DNA of 64,000 bases from contig NZ_CP085135.1 of NCBI RefSeq assembly GCF_020616515.1, forward strand, positions 186,001-250,000. The letters are read 5' to 3'. Shown here one piece after another: positions 18,368-27,062 of the stretch. Numbering within the stretch: position 1 is the stretch's first letter; each line of letters starts with the position of its first letter. Both the position numbers and the translations under genes were made by a program. The notes under the pieces are model-generated. The model did no database searches, had not been told where the DNA came from, and was given only the letters and a program-made list of their open reading frames with translations. The DNA is from Mesorhizobium sp. PAMC28654 (lineage in GTDB: Bacteria > Pseudomonadota > Alphaproteobacteria > Rhizobiales > Rhizobiaceae).

Positions 18368-19051
18368 ATGATCGAAGGTCGGGATGTTTCGGTGGCGATC
18401 GGCGGCAAACGCATTGTCGCCAATGTCGATTTCGAGGCGAGGCCGGGCGAGATCGCGGCGATTGTCGGCCCCAACGGTTCGGGCAAGACGACCTTCCTCA
18501 AGGCGCTGTCGGGCGAGCTTGCCTATACGGGCCGCGTCGCTGTCAACGGCCGCGATCTTGGGGCCATGAAGCCAGTCGAGACCGCAACGCTGCGCGCCGT
18601 GCTGCCGCAGGCAACCATGTTGTCCTTTCCCTTCACTGTCCGCGAGATCGTCAAGCTCGGACTCATCGGCGGACGTTCCGGCGTGTTGCCGGGCGAAAAC
18701 GCGCGCCTGCCCGAGCGAGCGCTGGCGCGTGTCGATCTCGATGGATTCGCGGGACGTTTCTACCAGGAGCTTTCCGGTGGCGAGCAGCAGCGCGTCCAGC
18801 TTGCTCGTGTGCTCTGCCAGGTCTGGGCACCGGTGCTCGACGGCAAGCCGCGCTACCTGTTCCTCGACGAGCCGGTGTCCAGCCTCGATATCAAGCACCA
18901 GCTGATCATCATGAACATCGCCCAGGATTTTGCCAGAAGAGGCGGCGGCGTCATTGCCATCCTGCACGACCTCAATCTGACGGCCATGTATGCCGACCGG
19001 ATTTTTGTCATGCATCGCGGCAGGCTGGCCGCGACCGGCTCGCCAAAGGAT
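18368..19051 (+). pseudogene. hmuV: Haem ABC transporter ATPase, N-terminal 228 codons (IS-interrupted)
   Basis: The intact part carries Walker A GPNGSGKT (residues 34-41), the signature QELSGGEQQRVQLARVL, Walker B YLFLDEP and the H-loop ILHDLNLTAMYADRI, so all ATP-site motifs are present. An IS3-family element enters after codon 228 (PKD). As read, translation continues into the IS and stops at 19255, replacing the last 34 residues with 67 foreign ones. The missing tail is preserved at 20292-20396. Some ATPase function is conceivable, but docking or stability may suffer. Confidence 0.9.
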
Positions 19052-19103
19052 TGGACTTGCCCCGAAAAAGTGGAGAGTTTCCTTCTGATGAAAGGCGACC
19101 TCG

Positions 19104-19397
19104 ATGACGAAACAGAGACAGTTTACGGATGCGTTCAAGGCGGAGGCGGTTGGCCTTGTGCGAACGAGCGGTCGGACGAAGCGGCAGATCGCGGAGGATC
19201 TTGGTGTTGGTTTCTCGACGCTGACGCGATGGATGGGTCGGCAGCTGGATCGTGAGATGGGCGATCCTGGGCGTCCGCCTGATGCTGATGTCGCCGCTGA
19301 ATTGAAACGGCTGCGGCGGGAGAATGAAATCCTTCGGCAGGAGCGGGATATCTTGAAACGGGCGACGGCTTTTTTCGTCAAGGAGGGAAGTCGGTGA
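19104..19397 (+). CDS. IS3-family OrfA (DNA-binding, helix-turn-helix)
   Basis: A 97-residue OrfA: an N-terminal helix-turn-helix (FTDAFKAEAVGLVRT...RQIAEDLGVGFSTLTRW) that binds the IS ends, and a C-terminal leucine-zipper-like coiled coil (ELKRLRRENEILRQERDIL). It ends in a GTGA overlap with orfB. Intact. Confidence 0.9.
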   Translation: MTKQRQFTDAFKAEAVGLVRTSGRTKRQIAEDLGVGFSTLTRWMGRQLDREMGDPGRPPDADVAAELKRLRRENEILRQERDILKRATAFFVKEGSR

Positions 19398-20254
19398 GGT
19401 TCGCGCTCATCGACCAGGCGAAGAAGGATTTCCCTGTGGACCGTTTGTGCGCGACGCTGGGTGTCAGCCCGAGCGGCTACTTTGCCTGGGGGCGCCGGCC
19501 GGCGTGCCGCCGGCAGCGCGACGACATGATAATGCTGGCGCATGTGCGATCGTCGTTCGCGCTGTCGAACGGAACCTATGGTAGCCCGCGCATGACGCGG
19601 GAACTGCAAGACAATGGCTTTGCCATTGGCCGGCGACGAACGGCGCGTCTGATGCGGGAGAATGGCCTCCAGGCAAGACAGAAGCGGCGGTTCAAGCGCA
19701 CGACGGACAGCGAACACGCCTTTCCGGTTGCCCCCAATGTCATCGACCAGGATTTTGCCGCCACTGGTCCCAACCAGAAATGGGGTGCCGACATCTCCTA
19801 CATCTGGACGCGGGAGGGCTGGTTGTACCTTGCTGTCGTCATCGATCTGTTTGCCCGCAAGGTCGTTGGCTGGGCTGCTGGCAACCGGCTACACCGCAGC
19901 CTGGCTCTGGCAGCGCTCAACAAGGCGTTCGTCATGCGGCAGCCGGAACCCGGCCTCATTCACCACTCCGACCGCGGCAGCCAATATTGTTCTATCGACT
20001 ACCAAGCCGAATTGCGTGCCGCCGGCGTCATCATCTCAATGTCAGGCAAGGGCAATTGCTTTGATAACGCCATGGTCGAAACATTCTTCAAGACGCTGAA
20101 AACTGAACTGATCTGGCGCACCTCTTTCCTTACCCGCGCCGATGCCCAAGCCGCCATTGCCCGATATATCGACGGCTTCTACAATCCCATCCGGCGGCAT
20201 TCCGCGCTCGACTACATCAGCCCGATGCAGTTCGAGCGAAACGCCGCCGAATGA
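19394..20254 (+). CDS. IS3-family OrfB transposase (DDE)
   Basis: A 286-residue integrase-core transposase. The DDE residues are visible in WGADISYIWT, IHHSDRGSQY and MVETFFKTLKTE, each with normal spacing. The GTG start at 19394 overlaps the orfA stop (GTGA). No frame lesion is seen, so this copy may be active. An OrfAB fusion by frameshifting is possible, as in other IS3 elements, but I could not identify the slip site. Confidence 0.92.
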   Translation: MRFALIDQAKKDFPVDRLCATLGVSPSGYFAWGRRPACRRQRDDMIMLAHVRSSFALSNGTYGSPRMTRELQDNGFAIGRRRTARLMRENGLQARQKRRFKRTTDSEHAFPVAPNVIDQDFAATGPNQKWGADISYIWTREGWLYLAVVIDLFARKVVGWAAGNRLHRSLALAALNKAFVMRQPEPGLIHHSDRGSQYCSIDYQAELRAAGVIISMSGKGNCFDNAMVETFFKTLKTELIWRTSFLTRADAQAAIARYIDGFYNPIRRHSALDYISPMQFERNAAE

Positions 20255-20291
20255 GCAACCCGCTCTCCACTTTACCGAAGCAAGTCCAGAT

Positions 20292-20396
20292 GTACTGAGC
20301 GATGAACTGATCGAACAGGTCTTTGATTGCCGTCTCAGGGTCGGCGTCCTGCCGGCCGGCAACGCGCCATTCGTGCTGCCGCAATCGGCGGCCTGA
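20292..20396 (+). pseudogene. hmuV: Detached 3' end of hmuV
   Basis: These 34 codons plus stop (VLSDELIEQVFDCRLRV...FVLPQSAA) continue the hmuV reading frame after the duplicated GAT at the right end of the IS. Together with 18368-19051 they make a normal-length ATPase of 262 residues. No start site precedes it, so it should not be translated on its own. Confidence 0.9.
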
Positions 20397-20417
20397 CTGA
20401 CCGACGTCGAAAACTCA

Positions 20418-20440
20418 AGCCGCCAAGGATTCAGGCGGCT
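20418..20440. terminator. Small hairpin between convergent hmuV remnant and rirA
   Basis: AGCCGCC (20418-20424) and GGCGGCT (20434-20440) form a perfect 7-bp stem that overlaps the rirA stop codon. There is only a weak T-rich stretch beyond it on the minus strand, so a transcription-terminating role is possible but not firm. Confidence 0.35.
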
Positions 20441-20895
20441 GGGGCTCGGCGCAGTTCCAGCATGTCGATGCCGAGCAGGTTGCGCACATTCGGCCGCGCC
20501 GCCACCAGATCGGCGATCGTGTAGCGCTCCAGCACAGCGAAGAACGCGTTGAGCGCCTCGCGCAATGCGGAATTCAGCGCGCAGCTGTCGACCAGCGGAC
20601 ATTCGGCGGCATCGTTCTCGAAGCATTCGGCCATGGCGAAGCTCTCTTCCGTCACGCGCACGACATCGAACAGGCTGATGGATTCAGCCGCGCGGCCAAG
20701 TTTGACGCCGCCATTGCGACCGCGGACGGTCGCGACCAGGCCATGCTCGACCAGGGGCTGCAGGATCTTGAACAGGAAAAGCTCGGACACGGTGTACGCG
20801 GCGGCGATCTCTGGGATACGGCTCAGCCGGTCGTTGTTGGCGGCGCAATACATCAAGATGCGCATGGCATAGTTAGTCTGACGCGTAAGCCGCAT
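20431..20895 (-). CDS. rirA: Rhizobial iron regulator RirA (Rrf2 family)
   Basis: A 154-residue Rrf2-family repressor. The N-terminal winged helix starts MRLTRQTNYAMRILMYCAA and contains the recognition segment SELFLFKILQPL. Cys91, Cys99 and Cys105 (ECFEND...ECPLVDSC) match the three Fe-S ligands of RirA. Holo-RirA represses iron-uptake genes when iron is plentiful and loses its cluster when iron is scarce. It is convergent with the end of the hmu operon, whose promoter carries a matching operator. The near-complete agreement with known RirA sequence makes this a strong call. Confidence 0.95.
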   Translation of the reverse strand: MRLTRQTNYAMRILMYCAANNDRLSRIPEIAAAYTVSELFLFKILQPLVEHGLVATVRGRNGGVKLGRAAESISLFDVVRVTEESFAMAECFENDAAECPLVDSCALNSALREALNAFFAVLERYTIADLVAARPNVRNLLGIDMLELRRAPAA

Positions 20896-21099
20896 TTTGT
20901 CCTCACCAAGCCCAGGTTTGGCGGATTTGAAAGTCTGCCATGTCTACGGCATCGGCCTTCAGAAATTGCAAATCCAAAACCACACCAGATTTCAATTGTT
21001 TGCTAGTCTGGCTCCGAACCTGAATTCGCTCTTGCGCTGCTCCCAGGCAATACGAATTTCAGATTCGCCACACCGGCTGCGGCGGAATATGGCCCATAC

Positions 21100-21116
21100 T
21101 TTGGAATAATTCCAGA
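21100..21116. promoter_or_regulatory. ICE-box-like palindrome (candidate Irr site)
   Basis: The sequence TTTGGAATAATTCCAGA contains a perfect 13-bp palindrome and matches the Irr consensus TTTAGAA-N3-TTCTAAA at 11 of 14 defined bases. It lies 205 bp upstream of rirA and 144 bp upstream of the divergent DUF445 gene. The 364-bp spacer holds no gene. Irr control of rirA is known in some Rhizobiales; which gene this box serves is inference. Confidence 0.5.
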
Positions 21117-21259
21117 CTGGCTAGCCATAATAGATGAATATCCTCGTCAACTTTACGTGCGCGGCACTGCAAAACGTGAACCAGCTTTCCGATTCGGTGG
21201 GCATTCGGGCGGGCGGGACACTAGATATGTCCGCAAGATAGACGAGGAGCGGCCTGTCC

Positions 21260-22555
21260 ATGTCACAATCGGTCCCGGCCCTGGGTCCCGTCCGGCTCGA
21301 TGCCGACGCGGGCGCCAAGCTTTCGGCGTTGCGGCGCACCAAATTCATCGCCACGGCAGCGCTTGTGCTTTGCGTTCTGATCTTTGCCGCGGCAAAGTCG
21401 TGCGAGGGCATTTATCCGTGGTTGGGCTACGTCGCTGCTTTCGCCGAGGCCGCTACGATCGGCGGGCTGGCCGACTGGTATGCGGTGGTGGCGCTGTTCA
21501 AGCGACCGCTTGGCCTGCCGATCCCGCACACGGCCATCATCCCGGCAAACCAGACCCGCATCGCCGACAATTTCGGCCGCTTTATCGAGGTCAATTTCCT
21601 GGCGCCTGAGCCGGTACGGGAAAAGCTGGCCGAAGTGGATTTTTCGGCGCTCGTCGCCGACTGGCTGGCCGATCCCAGCCGGGCGGCTGGCCTGTCCCAC
21701 TTTGTCAGCCGGCTGGTGCCGCAGACACTGGCGGCCGTCGAGCAGTCGGGCCTGCGTGGCTTCGTTACCAGCCGCATGCTGGAGCAGGTCGAAAAGATAC
21801 CACTGGCGCCGCTCTTCGCCGATTTGTTGTCGACGTTGACCGATGACCGCCGTCACCAGAAACTCTTCGACGAGTTCATCAAGGTCATTGGCCGGTTCCT
21901 GAACGACGAGCAGGCGCTGGCAACCATGCGCGAGAAGATCCGCGAGGAATTGCCGTCGCTGTTCAACCTGTTTCGCGCCGACGCCTACCTCTTGAAGAAG
22001 ATCGTGGCGTCCGCGAGCTCGTTGCTCGACGAAGTACGGGCCGATCCCGATCACCCGATGCGTGGGGAATTCGACCGCTTTGCGGAAACCTTCATCGAGC
22101 GGCTGAGGACATCCAAGCAATATGCCAGGCGTGCCGAGAAGCTGAAACGCGATTTTCTCGAAAGGCCCGAGCTGAAAGCGCTGGCCGGTGATATGTGGGC
22201 AAGCCTCAGCCTGTTCATCGAACAGGACGCGAAGGCGCCAAATTCGATGATCCGCACCCATCTCACCGAGATGTTCGTCGAGGTCGGCCGCCATCTTGCC
22301 GATGATGCGCAGATCAGGGCCGACATGAACCAGGGTTTCGTCGTAGCACTTGCCTCCTTCGTCGACAGCCAGAAGAGCGGTGTCTCGAAATTCATCGCCG
22401 ACCAGGTCAAGCGCTGGGATCTGGGCCAACTGACGCGGCTGATCGAAATGAACATCGGCAGGGACCTGCAATACATCCGGTTCAACGGCATGATCATCGG
22501 CGGTATCGCCGGTGTCGTGCTCTATGTGGCGGAGCGGCTGTTTCTCCCCAATTGA
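21260..22555 (+). CDS. DUF445-family inner-membrane protein
   Basis: A 431-residue DUF445 protein. One hydrophobic helix near residues 33-52 (FIATAALVLCVLIFAAAKSC), a second hydrophobic stretch (WLGYVAAFAEAATIGGLADW) and one at the C-terminus (IIGGIAGVVLYVAERLFL) bracket a long charged helical domain containing repeated SKQYARRAEKLK-type segments. The phrase GGLADWYAVVALF is a hallmark of the family. Function is not established. It is divergent from rirA, with an Irr-like box in the spacer, so iron-linked expression is worth considering. Confidence 0.85.
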   Translation: MSQSVPALGPVRLDADAGAKLSALRRTKFIATAALVLCVLIFAAAKSCEGIYPWLGYVAAFAEAATIGGLADWYAVVALFKRPLGLPIPHTAIIPANQTRIADNFGRFIEVNFLAPEPVREKLAEVDFSALVADWLADPSRAAGLSHFVSRLVPQTLAAVEQSGLRGFVTSRMLEQVEKIPLAPLFADLLSTLTDDRRHQKLFDEFIKVIGRFLNDEQALATMREKIREELPSLFNLFRADAYLLKKIVASASSLLDEVRADPDHPMRGEFDRFAETFIERLRTSKQYARRAEKLKRDFLERPELKALAGDMWASLSLFIEQDAKAPNSMIRTHLTEMFVEVGRHLADDAQIRADMNQGFVVALASFVDSQKSGVSKFIADQVKRWDLGQLTRLIEMNIGRDLQYIRFNGMIIGGIAGVVLYVAERLFLPN

Positions 22556-22666
22556 CCGACCTCTGGCTCGACCGGGCTTTGAGGCATGTCTTCATAGACA
22601 CGCGACGCGCGAGTGCTATTCTCGGGAAAAGGGCATCCGCATCGCGGCAACAGGGAGCGAAAAATC

Positions 22667-23095
22667 ATGGCAAAACAACCGGATTCAGATTCATTCATGG
22701 ACATGTTCGGCAGGTTCGGCCGCGACCTGAAGGTGCCGAATGTCGATGTGGAGGCGATCCTCGCGCACCACCGCAAGAATCTCGAGGCGCTGGAGAAGTC
22801 GGCCAGGGCAAGTGCGGCCGGTGCGACGTCGCTGATGTCGAGACAGCGCGAGATGCTGCAGGATACGCTGCGCGAAATCACCGACATGGCGCAGAGCTAC
22901 AGGGCTCCGGGTAATCCGCAGGAATTGATGGCCAAGCAAACCGAGTTCGCCAGGAAATCCTTCGAGGCCGCGTTGAAGAATGCCGAAGAAGTGCCCGGAC
23001 TGGTCAAAAAATCCGGTACCGAATCCGTCGAGATCCTGCGGGAGCGCATCAAGGCCGCGATGGAGGAAATCCGCGCCGGCTACGATAAGAAGTGA
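22667..23095 (+). CDS. Phasin-family protein
   Basis: A 142-residue, almost wholly helical, charged protein with no signal or membrane helix: VDVEAILAHHRKNLEALEKSA, then QREMLQDTLREI and GTESVEILRERIKAAMEEIR. This is the phasin pattern; phasins coat polyhydroxyalkanoate granules. ATG 22667 is preceded by CAGGGAGCG at a normal distance. It lies about 110 bp after the DUF445 gene in the same direction. Confidence 0.82.
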   Translation: MAKQPDSDSFMDMFGRFGRDLKVPNVDVEAILAHHRKNLEALEKSARASAAGATSLMSRQREMLQDTLREITDMAQSYRAPGNPQELMAKQTEFARKSFEAALKNAEEVPGLVKKSGTESVEILRERIKAAMEEIRAGYDKK

Positions 23096-23278
23096 ACCAT
23101 CGACTTTCGGGATACCTGTGACGGCGTTCATATGTCCGCTGTCAACGCGCGATGCTTGCGAATGATCCGCAACTCGCCGTGGCAAACCGCGCTTTGCGGA
23201 ACGGAATCACGCGGAGCGAATTGACAGAGGCTGTCGGTTCGTGGTCCGGAGGCGGGAGATGTCATCGGGAAAGCAGGA

Positions 23279-23776
23279 ATGACGGAAACACGGCCCAAGG
23301 CGCCGCCGACGTACGAACAGCTCACGGCCATGTCCGGGCAGGAACTTGGTGTCTCGGATTGGACGACGGTCGATCAGAACCGCATCAACCAGTTCGCCGA
23401 ATGCACGGGCGACCATCAATGGATTCATGTCGATCCTGAAAGAGCGCGGCGGCAAAGCCCGTTTCGTACGACGATAGCGCATGGCTATCTGACGCTGTCC
23501 ATCATCGGTGCACTGGCGCTCGGCATGGGGATCGTGCCGGAAAACACCCAGGCAGCCTTCAACTATGGCTTCGACAAGGTGCGTTTCCTGGCGCCGGTCA
23601 AGGTTGGCGCGCGCATCAGGCTGCGCGCCACCCTGATCTCGATGGAGGTTATGGGCCCAGGCCAGTATCTGATGAAAGCCGCGAACACGATCGAGATCGA
23701 GGGCGAATCGAAGCCCGCGCTCACAGCCGAGACACTCGTCATGCTCTATGAGCGCCGCAGGCGGGCAGGGGCCTGA
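23279..23776 (+). CDS. MaoC-family (R)-hydratase
   Basis: A 165-residue single hot-dog domain. The hydratase-2 motif is present as FAECTGDHQWIHVDPERA, with the catalytic Asp and His, followed by SPFRTTIAHGYLTLS. Such enzymes hydrate enoyl-CoA to (R)-3-hydroxyacyl-CoA and can supply polyhydroxyalkanoate synthesis, which is interesting beside a phasin gene. The ATG at 23279 has GGAAAGCAGG upstream. It converges with the MFS gene, 17 bp between stops. Confidence 0.9.
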   Translation: MTETRPKAPPTYEQLTAMSGQELGVSDWTTVDQNRINQFAECTGDHQWIHVDPERARRQSPFRTTIAHGYLTLSIIGALALGMGIVPENTQAAFNYGFDKVRFLAPVKVGARIRLRATLISMEVMGPGQYLMKAANTIEIEGESKPALTAETLVMLYERRRRAGA

Positions 23777-23793
23777 AAGGGGTCTCGGCGAAA

Positions 23794-25266
23794 TCACGGA
23801 CCTTTGACTGCGGATGAGTTGGCGGGCATGCGCCTTGCCGCAGTGCGAGCCGAGAGCAGCGCAAGGATCAGTGCAACCAGCGCCAGGCCCGTGGCCGTCT
23901 GAAACGTAACCTGCATTCCCCGCGTCGCGGCGGCTGCCGTCAGGACGCTCGCGCCCGCCTGTCCCCCAGCCGATGCCACGGCAAAAATGGCACCCATCAC
24001 CGATGCGCCGGTGATCAGGCCGAGATTGCGCGCCAGATTGAGCAGGCCGGAGACCACGCCGCGCTGGTCCGTGCCGACACCGCCCATCACGGCTGAATTG
24101 TTGGATGTCTGGAACAGGGCGTAGCCAATGCATGTGACGGTGATCGGCACGACATAGCCGGCAATGCCGAACTCCGTCCTTGTCAAGGACATGAGGAAGG
24201 TGCCCGCGGCGAGGCTGAACAGGCCCGCCACCATCATCCGGTGCGCGCCAAAGCGGTCGACCAGGCGTCCAGCCGCCAGCGCCGACAGGGAGGAGACAAG
24301 CGGCCCGGTCGAAAGCACCAGCCCGACCATGGCGGCGTTCAGGCCGAGTGCGCGCGAAAGGTAGAACGGGGCAACCACCAGCGTCGCCATCATCACCGTG
24401 GCAACGACGAGGCTCATGATGAGGCTTGCATTCAACGTGTTGTCCCGAAACTTTGCCGGCTGAATCAATGGGTTGGCAATGCGAGCTTCGACAAGGGCGA
24501 ACAGAAGCACACCGACCGCCGCGGCGATGAGCAAGCCGATGTTGAGGGAGCCGAAGCTGCCCCGGCCAAGCGTCATGGCCAGCGCATAGGCGGCCAGTGT
24601 CAGCGCGAGCAGCGTGGTGCCGATGCCGTCGAAACCGCCGCCATCTGCCTTCGTCGTCTTTTTGCGAACCGGCAAAGTGCGATAGGCAAGAATGAAAGTC
24701 AGCAAGCCCAGGGGCACATTGACCAGGAAGATCGCCCGCCAGCCGAGCCAGGCGATGAGCAGGCCGCCAAGCGACGGACCAAGTGTGGTGCCGATCGAGG
24801 ACATGGCGCCGAGCAGACCCATGGCGCTGCCGGTTTTCGCCTTGGCAACCGTCTCGCCGACAAAGGCGAGCGTCAGGGCCATCATCATCGCCGCGCCTAG
24901 TCCCTGCACGGCCCGCGCCGCGATCAGCAACCACAGCGTCGGCGCAAGGCCACAGAGCACCGACGCCGCCGTGAACAAAGCGATGCCGCAAAGCAGCAGC
25001 GGCCGGCGGCCGACCATGTCGGCGAGCCGTCCGGCGCTGACGATCAAGGTGGTGATGGCGAGCAGATAGGCCAGGACAACCCACTGCACGAGCTGGAACG
25101 ACGCACCGAATGCCTGCATCAGCGACGGAAGCCCGACACTGGCGATGCTGGTTCCGAGTGAAGACAGGAGCGTGGCGAGCGACAGGCTTGCCAGTGCCCA
25201 TCCCGCGGATCGCACCTCATCCGGCGCCGGTATCAGTTCGATGCGGCTTTGCTCAGCAATGGCCAA
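23794..25266 (-). CDS. MFS drug/solute exporter, EmrB/QacA (DHA2) type
   Basis: A 490-residue major facilitator with about 14 predicted helices. The motif-A loop between helices 2 and 3 reads GRLADMVGRRPLLL, and motif C appears as LGPSLGGLLIAWLGWRAIFLVNVP in helix 5, marking an antiporter of the DHA2 group. The start is TTG at 25266, decided by AAGGAGAG about six bases upstream. A LysR regulator is divergent at 25406. The substrate is unknown; multidrug or metabolite export is likely. Confidence 0.88.
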   Translation of the reverse strand: MAIAEQSRIELIPAPDEVRSAGWALASLSLATLLSSLGTSIASVGLPSLMQAFGASFQLVQWVVLAYLLAITTLIVSAGRLADMVGRRPLLLCGIALFTAASVLCGLAPTLWLLIAARAVQGLGAAMMMALTLAFVGETVAKAKTGSAMGLLGAMSSIGTTLGPSLGGLLIAWLGWRAIFLVNVPLGLLTFILAYRTLPVRKKTTKADGGGFDGIGTTLLALTLAAYALAMTLGRGSFGSLNIGLLIAAAVGVLLFALVEARIANPLIQPAKFRDNTLNASLIMSLVVATVMMATLVVAPFYLSRALGLNAAMVGLVLSTGPLVSSLSALAAGRLVDRFGAHRMMVAGLFSLAAGTFLMSLTRTEFGIAGYVVPITVTCIGYALFQTSNNSAVMGGVGTDQRGVVSGLLNLARNLGLITGASVMGAIFAVASAGGQAGASVLTAAAATRGMQVTFQTATGLALVALILALLSARTAARRMPANSSAVKGP

Positions 25267-25405
25267 GATGCTCTCCTTTCCGACAGCTCCAAACCGGAGC
25301 CATTGGAAAGCTAGTCACCAAGTTGATATGGCGGAAGGCGCAGCATTTGCATTCTATCCATGCATGAAACGCCACATCATTGTGGATCCATGCTACGATC
25401 CCGTC

Positions 25406-26299
25406 ATGTCTTCACCTGATCTCAACCTGCTTGTCGCCCTCGATGTCCTGCTGACGGAAGGCAGCGTGGCGCGCGCCGCCTTCCGTCTTCGCCTCAGTCC
25501 CTCGGCGATGAGCCGGACCCTGGCGCGGCTGCGCGAGGCGACGGGCGATCCGCTGCTGGTTCGCGCCGGCCGCGGCTTGGTTCCCACGCCGCGCGCCCAG
25601 GAACTGCAACAGCAGGCCGGCCGTGTGGTCCAGGATGCGGAAACGCTCCTGCGACCTGCCAGGCTCCTCAACCCTGCAAGCCTCGACAGGATTTTCACGC
25701 TGCGCACCAATGAGAGCTTTGTCGAGGAGTTCGCGCCGCGCCTTGTCGCCCGTATCGAAGCCGAGGCGCCTCGCGTGCGGCTGCGCTTCGCGCCGAAGTT
25801 CGACAAGGATGTCACGTCGCTGCGTGAAGCGGCGATTGATCTCGAAATCGGCGTCGCCGGTGAAACCGGACCGGAAATGCGCATTCAGGCGCTGTTTCGC
25901 GACCGCTTCATCGGCGCGGTACGGGCTGGTCATCCCTTGAGCAATGGCATCGTGACGGCGGAGCGCTACGCTTCCGGCCGCCACATCAGTGTTTCCCGGC
26001 GTGGCCGCGAGAGAGGGCCGATCGACGAAGCCCTGGAGCGGCTTGGGCTCCAACGGACAGTTGCCTGCATGGTGGCCGGGTTTTCGGCGACGCTTGCCCT
26101 GGCACGCGCATCCGACCTGATCGCCAGCGTTCCCGAGCGGCATACCGAGGGCGCGCGCACGGGCATGCACAGCTTTCCACTGCCAGTCGCCACCGTCGAG
26201 GTCACCATCTCCATGCTCTGGCACCCGCGTCTCGATGCCGATCCGGCGCAGCGCTGGTTGCGAGATTGCGTGCGGGAGGTGTGCGCGGCCTCACGATGA
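25406..26299 (+). CDS. LysR-family transcriptional regulator
   Basis: A 297-residue LysR protein: an N-terminal winged helix (LNLLVALDVLLTEGSVARAA...LSPSAMSRTLARLREATGD) and a periplasmic-binding-protein-like effector domain. The helix is followed by DPLLVRAGRGLVPTPRA, standard for the family. ATG 25406 places the helix normally; the in-frame ATG 25364 would add 14 residues. It is divergent from the MFS exporter with a 139-bp spacer, so it probably controls that gene. Confidence 0.9.
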   Translation: MSSPDLNLLVALDVLLTEGSVARAAFRLRLSPSAMSRTLARLREATGDPLLVRAGRGLVPTPRAQELQQQAGRVVQDAETLLRPARLLNPASLDRIFTLRTNESFVEEFAPRLVARIEAEAPRVRLRFAPKFDKDVTSLREAAIDLEIGVAGETGPEMRIQALFRDRFIGAVRAGHPLSNGIVTAERYASGRHISVSRRGRERGPIDEALERLGLQRTVACMVAGFSATLALARASDLIASVPERHTEGARTGMHSFPLPVATVEVTISMLWHPRLDADPAQRWLRDCVREVCAASR

Positions 26300-26569
26300 T
26301 CGGCGCGCTCGCATCTGGGTGCGAAGCCGGCGCGGTCATCCGCTCCATGCCTGAGGAGCCAATTGACGGTGTGCGCCGACGGATCTTTCAGCTAATATGT
26401 TCGAACGTTGTTTTGGAAAGAGAGCATTTTTCTCGATTTCCAGGTCCGTTTCATGTCGTTATGGGTTAACGGAACGTCTATCTGCCAATACTTGTGAAGT
26501 TCATTTTTCTGGGAGGTGATGAAAGCATGCAATAGAAAGTCCTGATGAATATGGAATGGGAGGGAATGT

Positions 26570-26992
26570 ATGCGTAGGCATAAGGTTCATTCGTCGGCTT
26601 CGACGATATTTTTTCTGTTTCTTGCAGGGTGTACAACCAGTTCGGGTGGTAATGTCAGTCATCTTAGCTGGACAAAAACTACCAGTTCAGGAAAGCCTGT
26701 CCTGGTTTCCTCGCACTATCAAGTGGACCCCAATTGTAACTTCTTGGCGCCTCCGCCCGTCCAGATTGTGTCAGGCCCGGCTCATGGGGTCACCAAGATT
26801 GAGCAAGCCAAAATTTATCCCAGCTTCAAACCTGACAATGCTCGCTACAAATGCAACTCTGTCCTGGGTAATGGAATTGGAGTTTATTACACTCCGTCTC
26901 CTGATTTCAAAGGTGATGATCAGGTCGTTGTTCGCTCTGATTTTGGCGGCGGAGAGATAAATGAGACAACAGTTATCATCACCGTGAAATAG
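26570..26992 (+). CDS. Predicted lipoprotein, orphan, low GC
   Basis: A 140-residue protein with a short signal and lipobox FLAGC (Cys21). The mature part is beta-rich and ends YTPSPDFKGDDQVVVRSD...NETTVIITVK, resembling the last strands of Ig-like or cadherin-like domains in surface proteins. Base composition is visibly lower in GC than the flanking genes, which suggests acquisition. No operon partner is seen: LysR upstream ends 270 bp away and the exporter downstream is on the other strand. Function unknown. Confidence 0.65.
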   Translation: MRRHKVHSSASTIFFLFLAGCTTSSGGNVSHLSWTKTTSSGKPVLVSSHYQVDPNCNFLAPPPVQIVSGPAHGVTKIEQAKIYPSFKPDNARYKCNSVLGNGIGVYYTPSPDFKGDDQVVVRSDFGGGEINETTVIITVK

Positions 26993-27062
26993 CGGATTCG
27001 ATTGAAGCAGGGGGCCTCCATTGCTTGCCGGACGCCCCTTTGCCATTCTCGGCCTTTGCTGG

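Larger units (their letters stand above)
19052..20288 (+). mobile_element. IS3-family insertion sequence, 1237 bp, intact, inside hmuV
   Basis: Terminal inverted repeats of 26 bp match at 22 positions: the left end begins TGGACTTGCCCCG and the right end, read inward, begins TGGACTTGCTTCG. A 3-bp target duplication, GAT, flanks the element (19049-19051 and 20289-20291). It carries orfA and orfB in IS3 order with a DDE transposase. Removing the IS and one GAT restores the hmuV frame exactly, so the insertion is simple and probably recent. Confidence 0.93.

Noticed and set aside
23207..25201. A 664-codon minus-strand frame over the MFS and MaoC genes
   Set aside because: It overlaps two well-supported genes in another frame and shows no family resemblance.
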